Shown here piece after piece: positions 37,601 through 49,600 of a stretch of DNA of 64,000 nucleotides (positions within the stretch are counted from its first letter, which is position 1; each line of letters starts with the position of its first letter). The translations under genes and the position numbers were made by a program. The notes beneath the pieces are model-generated. The model ran no database searches. It was not told the origin of the DNA and saw only the letters and a list, made by a program, of their open reading frames with translations. This DNA comes from Ophioderma brevispina (taxonomy: Eukaryota; Echinodermata; Ophiuroidea; Amphilepidida; Ophiodermatidae): the NCBI GenBank assembly GCA_023653785.1, contig JAMKCH010014235.1, positions 62,001 through 126,000 on the forward strand. The letters run 5' to 3'.

Positions 37601-40600
37601 TCGCACCCCTTTCAAGTGTTTAGAGTACCACACTCGCGTTTGCAAGTGTCTAGGCTACGGACGCGAGGTTGCAAACGATCGCGAGGTTCAGGAGTATTTA
37701 AAGGTACGTACGTTACGTTTGCAAGTCGTTTGGAGTTCGTCACTAGCATTTTCAAGTGTTTATAAGTATACGTACACAAGTTCTAAAACGCTTCGGACTT
37801 GCGTGCGGTGGAGCAGTAAGCAGAGTGCTTGGAGCAGCGTGAGGCAGCGTCTTGCGCAAGTAGGCACATATTTCTGCGCAAGCAGTTCAACAAAGTAATG
37901 TATTATGTGGTCACCGTATAGGGGTGTTAGGGCTATCTACAAAATGCCTTGTTGAAGGCTGTTCTGAATCTGACTTATTTCACAACCGAACGTTTAACTC
38001 AAAATGCAGCATTCATTCTTCTCTTTGTGTGTTGTACTTATCAAAGCTCAGGAAAAACTAGGATGATTGGAAACCTCATTCTCCACACCACACAACACCA
38101 TCTTGATGTTGCCCATGCATTACAATAAGGGTTACAGGACCAATTCACCAACAAAAAAAAAGGGGAGAGCTATGAGGCTTCAAGGGTCAATAGTCCATTC
38201 TAAAATGCTTGCGGAATTTTTACTTTCATCAAATTTTTATATTCAAGTTTTGTTGCATTTTGAGCAAATTGAAAAAAGGCAACAACATGAGGTTTATTGT
38301 TGAAAATCTGATTGTTTTGAATATTTAAGACATTAAAAGATGGAAATATTAAGGGGATTATGACAAGTCATGCTCGGGGTTATATTCCTAAAGCCTAACA
38401 TTTTCTCAAACTTGGACAACACAAAGGGTCATTAGTAAACGAATATGTTTTTTTTGCATGGAAAAAACATGATTTATCCCATAGTGGAGACACCTTGGTA
38501 CTAATCACAGAAAAAAAAAATGATTCTGCAAACCCTTTTTACAGAAGTAACAGCTTGTTGAATCAATCATCCGATCTGTGAAGAAATTGGTTTGTGCGAG
38601 AATAGTCCTTAAAAAATCTCAATTGGGTCTCAACGGTTTAGATTTGAAGTTACTGTGTGAATTAATGTCCAGTCAGGTTCTTCGAAAATATCTAAACAAG
38701 CAATCATTATTTTAACTTCAACAGGTGCCCGTTTCCTTAGAATGGAAATTAAAGTGAACGTGTTTGCGCCAAAACGGGAAGCAGAAGAAATGGTATTTAA
38801 GATTTAAAATTTTTTAAAATCAGTATATCATTGGGTTCTGAAACAAATCCAACTATATCATAACATTCATTAAAGAATTGTATTTTTTCTATCGGTGTGG
38901 GATATCAAATTCAATACAAGAGATTGCAATGGTTGACAAAATTATTGCTATGAGCCTAAAGGTTCAGATCTATTATGAATCAGGGGCGTCGAACACAAAA
39001 TAAAGTGGTACGGATGAGGGGGGGTCTGGGTTGTTTTACCCCCCAGCGGGATCCAAGAGGCAGAGCCCCTGGTGGGGGTTTTATAAGGGAGCAAAGCCCC
39101 CTTATGCCAGCGATTTTCGTAATTTGGAGATCAGAATTTGACAGGGAAGTTAATAGGACTACTAGTCAAAGGGTTTGTACGTAGACGGTTCAGAAAAGCG
39201 ATTGGACCGTATGCCTACGTGTGTAGCTGTTGTGGAGACCGAAGAAAATGGGACTTACAGAGACTGATAAACCGAAAAAAAATCACATGTTCATTTCTCT
39301 CTTCCCTTCTCTCTTTTTTTTCCCTTTTTTTTTTTAAAAAAAATTTTCCTTTTTTTTAAAGCAAAAAGTGGTACGCGGACACATCCGTACCCTCCGTACC
39401 GGTTCCGACGCCTTCTGTTATGAATCCCCTTTGCATCCCAACATAGGGAATAGGAACGTTTTTGTTTTCATCAGCGAACCTTTTTATATTCGACCAAATT
39501 GGGTCCTGCAATAAAAATCAGACAATCCTGTAACAACTTAACTGCATAAGGGGTTTGCACTTCCGTTGTGTGCATAACGGGGGGGGGGGGGGTTCCCAAT
39601 ACAACCATGAGTTTCAGAATTTAACCATCCCTAAAGGATTGTTTTAGATGAAATCCACCACTCTTGTTAGAGATGCTTCAAATACTCAACATAAGAACTA
39701 AAACTGAAGAAAGTGTTCATGTAGCAAAATTAAGGGGCAAAACAATTGATTTAATTTCGCGTCAAAATGTGCGAAAAGACATAATTTGTTTCTTCTGCAT
39801 TTTTCTAAGGCATTGTTTCTCCTAGACTTGTGCTGATTGCTTTATTGGTGAAATGAACTATATTTACCAAATAAGCACAAACATAAATGCTTCGCATGTG
39901 CCATTTATATTTTTTAGGGTACTTGTATAATTTACCATAGGTTCCTACATAAACCGCTACATGATGTACCGATAAAATATTATGGCTCCATGGCCCTAAT
40001 ATACTGTTGCAGATTTTTTTATCATTATTTACTTTGTTTTATGTCACTATGTGTATGCATTATGAAAATCAGTAACCCTATTAAGATTTTAAATTAAAAA
40101 AAATTTTATCATTTTTGTCATGGGCACTACTTCCGTTAACTGCATAAGGGGGGGGGGTGTCCTATGGCCCAACCTATTAGACTCACAAACGACGCTGATG
40201 GATTTGAAATCTTTTTTGCACCAATGCAAAAGCCGCAACTAAAAGTTAGCAATACAAAAAATATAAACCAAATATATTGCAGCGTTAAAAATCGCCCCCG
40301 ACGACTGAAAAACTAAAGTTTGGGTAACCCTAGGACCCCCATTATGCAGTTAGTGAAGTGTTTTTAAAGCTTGTCCTTATTTTGATTTCGTTGTATAAAA
40401 ATACCACATTTTAATGCTTTCACATTATTATTGCACAATTAGATAGTGGTATTCAAAACAGAAAGAAACAGTAATTTTTTTTTCCACAGCACATTCAGTG
40501 CACTGTGCATTTATTATCATATAATCTATTGACATAAATAACATTACATAACGGTCATACAATACATAAAATATAATAAGAGGATGAACCAAATTAACAG

Positions 40601-43600
40601 AAAACAAAGTTTTCACCTTGGTGTTACCAGACGATATAATGTGCTAAAGTAGGTAAACTGGGTGGTAATGAAATGTCTCACATTATCCCAAACATCAATC
40701 AATTTTAAAACAGGACTGTTTTGCTAAGTCATAATCCATTACTTCTTATTTAAAAATCAGATATCAGGAGGCTCTAAACATTTAACCTGATCTGATAGCA
40801 CTAGAGACTGTGAAATATTCCAAAAGGATAGAAGGGTGAGGTACCCCAAAAAACCCACACATTTCCATTTTTTTTTACAAACTTTCACTCACATGACCTT
40901 TGACCTCATCAAAAAAGATGGATCCCAGTGGTTTGTTGTTTTTGCGCCTGATTTTTAATTTTTAATCTCAATTGAACTTCAAATTTTCAAGAGGGTCAAT
41001 TTGTATTTCCAGCTGATCTTACGACCGTTACTCACCATGACCTTGACTCAACATGTGACCTTTGACCCCATCAACAAACGAGGGATCAATGTTGCACCCA
41101 TGTAAAAAATTCTGGTCCCAATTGAACTTCAATTTCAAAAAGCAAAAATCTTACCTCTTCAGCAAAGCTTACCACCCGACTCACATGACCCCCAACCTCG
41201 GCATGCAACCCCGACCCACCAACAAGTGAGGGATCCCACGTCGTTACACCTATGACCCAAACCGGCTTCCAATTACCGAACATCAACTTTTTTCAATGAG
41301 GTCAATTTCACCTTGTCAGCTCCCATTTTACCATTGACATTGACATTAGCATGTGACCTTTGAGATCATCGGCAAAAAAGGGATGGCCATATTGCACCCG
41401 CGACCAAAGTTCGGTTTAAATCCGTCAAAGTGTGAAAATATTAGGCGTAAAAAATACCCTTTTCACAAAAACAACAATCACAAACAACGGACAGAGCAGC
41501 CCCATGTGTCATTCTGCTCAGGGCAGAGAAACGACAAAAAACCATAAATTATAGTGGTTTAGTTTAGGGTTGACATTTCTTGGGTCTTGAATTAGAATGC
41601 ATAACCTATCGCTACAATGCTGGCTCAGGAACACGGATTTTTTTTCAAGAAATAAACATTTGGGTTTATTTGTGGTATATCACAACACATTCAGGGCTTA
41701 AAACATAAAGGGACAAGAGGCAATTTTTAAAAACCTGAATCTTTCAAAAACCCACAATGGATCACTATGGAGCGCCCCCCAGGAAGCCACGAAGGCTAAA
41801 AAAATTATCCGCCATTCCAGCAAGGTTCTGACAAAAAAAAGAACCAAAAACAATACCAAATTAATATTGTTACCTGCTAACTTTAAACATTCTTAATCAT
41901 AAATGTAAAAAAAAACACAAAAAACGGTAAGCCCCAAAAGTAAATTAAGCGGCATACTGCCTAACTTAAACCAATATGCTAAAATCGGGTGTTCCCACCT
42001 AAAGTGTAATCGGACCATTTAACGACTTAACGTTACCATATAAATTATTACTCCTAGGATCCACAATACACTATGAAGCCCAATTAATGCTACAACGCGC
42101 CACATAAACTATGACTATCCTTAGACAACAGTAGGCACAGGTTTTTTTTAAACCAGGACATGACATCGTAGCATAGCTATGCTTTTTTTCGATGTATACC
42201 CAATATAAAATGTTTTTCAGAAGTATGCAAAACCGGAGACTAATCCAGCCAACATACAAATAGGTAAAAGGCATCCATAACACGATCTCAACATAATTTT
42301 ACACTTTCGAAAAATAGAGACTTAAACAGCGAGGCAAACGATGCACATGATGAAAAACCAAATTTAAAATATTAAGCGGTAGTGGATACAGTGCAGTGAT
42401 GTTACACATTAATTAGGCTCCATTTTTTAACCCAAACATCAATCTTGTTTTTATAACGGCTATTCGTTTTTCCAGAGTACAAACATCATTCAACTTTCTT
42501 TGGAAAGAGTGCAATAGAGACTGATTATTTTAAAACTTTGAAGTTTAAAAAATGTACGCTTCCCTGCAAAATCACCAAAATTAAAAATTTTGAAATTCCA
42601 AATCCTGAATTACCAAACATCACAATCTTATGGTGAGAGTCACCCTTTTCAGACACGAAAAATATTAATTGACAACCTCGGACCAAAAACATTTAGTCAA
42701 TCTACACGACCAAAAGAGATGAGAAATGTCTGACTATTCGGACATTACAGAAAAGTACACAAATTGGAATTCGCAAAACCAATTTTAAACAGATAACTTT
42801 TAGTACCAATAAATATATGCAAATTTTAAACTGAAAAAAATACCAAAGTTTGTCGTACGGGAGGAAAGTATTGCGTCTTGTATAAATTTCACTCCAATTC
42901 AAATTATATCATTGAAAAAAGATAACCAAATCAAAGACAATGTGAAGTTTTTTTTAAATTAACTGATCAAACACACAGACGGTGTGCTTGTGAACCATTT
43001 GCAAACTTTAATAGTGTTTGAATCTGTATAATCAATGTCCATCGGGGATGAAAACAATACGTTTTCCCAACCTCTTGACACTTCTATACATAGATTTAGG
43101 GATAGATTAATCAAACTGTAAATAATCTAAGAAATTACATTGCAAATTTATATTTGCCGGTTTGAAATACTCAAAGGAGTAATACTTGGTATCTCACCGA
43201 ATAAATCTGACTGAAATATATTTGATTACGTTAAACGTACCCAATTTCTCTGAAAACCGTATTGTTCCAATATTATCTCGGAGTTATTCCAGATAATATG
43301 ATCACAAATTACGGGGGGTATCTTCACAATTGTACAGAAACATGCCATTGATAACTTCAACGAATAGAAAAGTATTGTGTAATAGGACGGTTTTTTATAT
43401 CAACTATCATTGGTTTTAAGTTACATTCCGATAACAAAACCGGGATTTCCACCAACATGTTCATATGATATATATAAAAACATTTCCAACTACCGTTATT
43501 TTTGGGATCTAAAAGACGTTTACCCAGGCAAATTTTAAGCCCTTGAATGATGGAGGGAATATGAACCATCTTCAACCCCACCCCATTTCATACTTCACAA

Positions 43601-46600
43601 TGGATGGTTATCCTTTAATTTTATCTGGCTTCCCTGACCAAATAAACCTATTAATTGATTGAGCTCAGATTGACAGATGCAGGGGGTTTAGGTTACTGAT
43701 AATAAGAACACAAGTTGAGATAAGATAACAGCGAATTTGGATCACAATTGTAATCTTTACCGATGGGGACTCAAATCTCTGAAAGACCAAATCTTAAAAT
43801 TTTCTTTCAATTTTTTTAAATTTTGGAAAACAAGTTAATTGAAAAATATCATTTAGATTTGAGCTAAAACACACCCAATCAAAACCGAACTGGATCTAAG
43901 TATACTTTTTAAATTATATTAGTGATATCTGGGGGATCCCTTATATAAACCAAGCGAGGGATCATTCGGACTTTTCACAAAACTTGACCTTTTTTAAAAC
44001 AGAATTTGCTGAAAATATTGAGCATTTCAATAAAAAATCTTCTAAGAGAGTTTAAATCTTGAGGCAATATAAAGTGAGTATCATATGCGTATGCGCTAAA
44101 AAGAATTCTCGGATCCTGAACATTATACCTTGAATGTAAGAATCTGTCCTGATTGCAATATTAAAATCTCACTAATACAATATAGATAAGCTGACGAGTG
44201 GACAGACTTGACGAAGACCACAAAAAATTTCAAAAAATAGGAAGCTGCCATTATTCAGACGAAGGGAAGTAATACCAGTATAGAAAACTTGGACCCAATT
44301 GATCAGGTCCTCTCCCAAAATTAAATAATTTAAGTGCTTTAATAAAAAGAACCATTCAATTTATAGATGCTTTCGAAAAATCGATTAGAAACCATTAAAA
44401 GGCCAAATTGTTTTATTCACATGGTCTATAACATTCCAAAGCAACCACTAATGTTCCACAATGAAAACGCCCCTTTAAGGAAACAGTTGATCAGAGTGAA
44501 AGATACTAGGCAAAACGTTTTTTAATCTGAGGGCAATAATTTGTTATTATTTTGTAGTCCGTGTTTAGTAATGAAATGGTCTCCAATGTTTTGAAAAAAA
44601 ACCAGTCTTTATCTTTCTTTGGAATAAATTAAGAACCCCCCTACGTGATCATTGGACCAAAAGTACCAGTTTGAAAAGAAAGAAAAAAATTAAAAGCGTT
44701 AACCAGAATATCAGCCAAAATCGCGGGAAAAAACCATCAGTACATGGCGATTTGTTAGTTGGCATTGTTTGCAAAGCTTCCTTGACATTTCTTAACAGTG
44801 ACAACCCTTCACACAGTAACTTAGCATCTCATTGAGTTTAGCAGACTCGCATCACCAAGAACGTCTTCAATATTGAAGTTTGGAGGATCACTGGAAGAAT
44901 ACAACTGTTGATAAAACAAAATTTTTTCATCATTAAGAAACACCTCTCATTACCTTTAGTAAGGTTTCACAGGTATGAGAATGAAGTTTGTAATAAACTC
45001 TGCTTCTGATTTCTTTTTTCTAAATTAACAATATTGGTTCCGTTCACCATATTTCCATCCAATTAGCTCTGCTCCTACTAATCATATAAACCATCGGTTT
45101 TAACCTTAGAAATGTTTTCTAATCCAATTTACATTTTCTTAGAGCATTCAAAAGTATTATCTGAAGGATTCAAATCAAATTGATACTTGATGAGTGAATC
45201 TTTTTAACAAAAAGCATTTTGACCACATGAGTGTTCATACTTAAAGGTCCATGGCCGATATCCCTAATTAGCCTCGTACCCAGAGAAGCCCAGATTTTAC
45301 GGAAGTGTTCAAAATTTGGTATCAGAACGAAAGCTTAATATTTTTCTAATTTTACCCGTGAAATCTTAGGGCCAAAGGATGCTTTGGTTTGGAAGTAATG
45401 AGCGAAAAGGTACCCCAATTTGGGCTGACCATATTAATTTTACACAGTACTCTATGGGGCTTACGAAATCCGTTTTCTGCTCTCAACATGAAAACGACAT
45501 TTGAAAATGATCGGCGCGAAAACTTTACAGGTGGGGTTTTTGAGTGAAGGCCAATCTATCCAGATTGGATGAAACTTCTATCCTTACATCGGACCATTCC
45601 CCCTTTAACAGTTTGAAATCCTAGCTATAGCATTTTTAGTATCCAGGTCCCAACACCGCTTTAGTCTTGGCGGTTTTATGCGGTTTTTAATTGGTCAGGC
45701 GGGGCTGACTTGAGCGATTCGATATGTGCGATTTGCGATGGAGTAAAAAATACTTAGTCATAATAGCCCTAGCCTGGTAAGCCTACGTCTTGTCGAAACA
45801 GAAATTGTACGGCATTGTATAGAAAGTGTTTATCAGAATACATCAATGTAAACGACAATTGAATTACTATTACGTTGTATCTAGTGTGGTATGTCTGAGA
45901 GAAGCACAACAGGGGCATTATTATGTACCCGCTGGCTCTGCCTTGACACATAGACGTAAAGCCGGTGGGGGGGTATATATCCCCCAATATTTTATGAGGG
46001 GTGGCAATAACTATAACCCACCATGTTGACGACTAGTTTCATGGATTTTTTTACCAAAATAACTTCATATGTTATGGTCCCATAATAGTTTTAAAAATGT
46101 TGCATTTTGTTCTAATACAATTACAAAAGATTTAGGTTCTAAATGGCAAAAGGACATCGCCGGATAATAAATGAATGGGCCCTCTATAATCATAATAGTT
46201 ATATTCATCATCAATTTTGACCTTGGTGTTTGACAAGTACTTTATCAGGTATGCAAGGTGTTTTAATAGCACCAAAATACACTTGTATCAAGAAAAAAAT
46301 AGAAAAGTCTGAGAACGTCAGGGGTATACTCTCCTGTAAAAAGCAAAGCTTAGAGCATGCCTCCGTTACAATAACCAGTTTATACTTAATGAAAAACATG
46401 AATTGTTGCATAGCTGCCCGTTGTTATAGAGCTTGTAATGACGCCTAGATAGCCATGTTTCCTTCATAAGCTACAAAGAGGCTACATGAGGCAGCAACAA
46501 ACCCCAAATACCTATTGTAGTGCAAAAAAATGAAGTGCCAAGATTTGGGATTACATAATCGTCTTCATGCACACCCAGCACACTCTTTTATGCAACACAA

Positions 46601-49600
46601 TGACCCGCATCTTATGCCCATGACACCGCTTTTATATCATGAGCAAGTAACTCACAATCACACTAATAAAATCACCATTCACGTGGCAAACAGTTTACTA
46701 GCTTTCATTCAACAGTATAGTTGAGCAAATACACCCACTGCATTTTAGTTTATTTATGATACCCAGAATCTGCATGGTCAAGCTGTTATTAACATTGTCC
46801 ATCCAGGCTAATGAACTGAGCCCTTGGTAGATTATCATTGCTATCCCTTCGTAGTGTGGTAATGGCCATGTATATATGTACATATGGATGTTGTTGTTTT
46901 TTTGTCAATTCATTTAGTGTTCAGAGCCCCCAAAAAACAAAAAGCAAAAATGGGTCCTTTCTCCCTCTCCCCACCCCAAGAACCAGATGCCACTCACATA
47001 TATGTTGCTAATTTATATAACACCAAGTCCCTTGCAAATCGTCATTTTGGTTCTGGGGGGAAAGGGTTCAATTTTGGAAATTCATTACCCATTGAAGCCT
47101 GTATTATAATTTAAATAAAAGACAACTTTTTGAGAAGTTATGTGAAGTTGAACTTTTTGAAAACTACGAAAAGGTAAACTTCGGGGGGGGGGGGGTGATC
47201 ATGTCGCTTTATAGTGGGAATGTTCTAAAATTTCATCCTTTCTCATGAAAACTATAGAGGGCGGTCCTTCATTTTCCTTATCCCGGCGATGTCCTTTAAC
47301 ATGTGCTACGGATTTGTCAGAACACCCTTTTCAGATGCGGTGGCGGCCAAGCCTAATTCATTCTAGCACTCACCAAAAATGTCAAGACATTACAAACAAG
47401 CAATACTACTGAGTGCAAACCCATCACAAACCATTTGGGTGCTTTGATGTCGGTCGGTCATAGTTGTTCCCCTATGACCTACATATGACCTCGTCCTCGT
47501 TCGTTATTCATACAAAAAAAAATCAGAATACCCTTCCATGGAGTTGATCCTTGTTGATCCTTCAACTCCAACCGGTTTTGGAATAAGAAAATATTCCAAT
47601 TTCCTTGACAACATTTCCTAACGATTTCGTCAAGATTGCCTTTTACGTGTTAAACCAATGCATGGCGACGTCTGAAATTTGGGATCTCTTGGCCGCCTCC
47701 CCACCTCCCCTGTTTCATTTCATTCTAAATTTTCATCCCCCCCCCCAATGTCCATAAAGAAAATTTACAAACCACGTGCTTTGGGGCTTCCCAGGTGCTT
47801 CGCACTTTGAACGCCTTGGCTATCCGGTGAAAGTCCCTTTGAGTTAAATGCAATATGTTGCAATTTCAAGTCTACATGTAATATATTTTAAAGGGAATAA
47901 GAGCGTCTTGAACAAGATTGACCCGGATGAACCGGGAGGTGGGGGACTCAAGAGGTTTTTCTTCCTCGGTTTCTGTAACCAGCCTGTGCGTACAAGATGG
48001 GGTCCAGGGGCGGGCCTGGCCTTAGGACCACTGGTGGTGTTCAGAGGGAAAGCCTGGCGGGCTCCAGGGGGCAGGGCCCGAAGCTCCTGGGTTTGTCATC
48101 TTAGGCAAAAAAGCAACGTGTTTTTCAGAGCACAAATTTCACAACGATACTTTCGAAACTACAATAATTTTTCTTTTCCTTTTTCCTTCTCTTTCATCTT
48201 CTCCTTTCTATTCTCTTTTTCTTTTCTCTTCTCTCCCTTTCCTTTCTCTTCTTCCCTCTTTCTTGTCCCCTCTTCTCATTTCCTCCCCCTTTCCCTCTTC
48301 TTCCCTCTTTCCCTCTTTTGTTCCCCTTCTCGCTTTCCCTGTTTTGCTTCCTTTTCTCTTCTTTCCTTCCTTTTTCTCTCGTTTCTAGCTCCCCTTTCCG
48401 ATTTTTTTGCACCCCAGCGGGTCACGTACGCCACACGGATGCGAACATTGTCTGTCAACCCACCCCTTTATTTAACAACATACGAATTCCTGGCATGAGC
48501 ATAAAAGGATGCCGTCAGACGGAGGTGTTCGATTTTGTTTGGAACCGTAGTGGATGGCTCCCTAAACATCGGTTTCGTTTTTCTTTCTTGTCCCAATCTG
48601 TTTCCCAGGTAAATAACGGAAGATTATCTTTTAAAAAAAAGAAATGCACTGAAATGACTTTTTATTCATATTCAATTAACCTCAACTTGGCTTTTTTTCA
48701 TTTACAAGCTTCTCATGTGGCTATTTAATGAAAAAGAAATGGAAAGTTGGCCTGTATATGATAACATTTTAGCAATATAGTGTATTTTAAATACATGTAT
48801 GTGACTTTCATTCAACATCAATATTTAACCTATACCGTAAATTTTCAACCTACAGTGTAAATACTACTTTGTTTTGGTTAGCTTAGAGGTCTAACTAACT
48901 TTTCGTAGGCCACCCCTCATATCACGTACATGTTACTGTGTAAAAGGTAATCACCACCCGAATTTATTTTTCCTGTTGTTGTGTTGATCTACAACACCAT
49001 CAATGACTCTTAAAGCAACGCGAACTCTACAATTCTAACTCGAACTCATAAAAATATTAAGCAAACTCGAACTCGAAAAGCAACTCGAACTCACAAGCAC
49101 TCGAACCTAAAAAGCACTCGACTCTAACATCGAACTCTAAAAGTCAAACTCAACTCGAACTCTAAAAGCAACTCGAACTCTAAGTACTCGAACTCTAGCT
49201 CGAACTCTAAAAGCAATTCGAACATCGAACACTAAATGCAACTCGAACTCTAAAAGCAATTCAAACTCGGACTCGACAACTCTAACTGCGAACTCATAAA
49301 AATTTAGCTATTAAGCTCGTTTAAAATGGGATTTTTAACAGTTAAGAAATCACAGTTTCAAAATCAATCAGATTTTAACCATGAAATGGAAACTTAGTCA
49401 AGAACAACGTGCGTATCATATATAATTTAGGACTACATCAAAGGTAAAGATTTTTCAATAAGTGCTGTTTTTGTACAGATTCTGATTTGCTTAAATTCCG
49501 GCCTCATCGGATCCGCTGCGTCACCCACCCCGGCTTGTTCAATAACATTTCCGTCGTAGCATTGTAAGAGGTAGGTAAGGACGACGTGCACGCTATCGTG

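Noticed and set aside
37566..37898. 110-codon ORF as a gene
   Set aside because: Built from degenerate TTGCAAGTGTTTA-type repeats; no ATG context or homology.
45826..46029. Paired frames on both strands around a G-run/C-run
   Set aside because: No domain signature and no splice partner; GC runs create the apparent openness.
47848..48498. 216-codon plus-strand ORF, longest in the window
   Set aside because: Most of it is the polypyrimidine tract (F/S/L runs); the complementary strand is equally open (K/R/E runs). Composition artefact.
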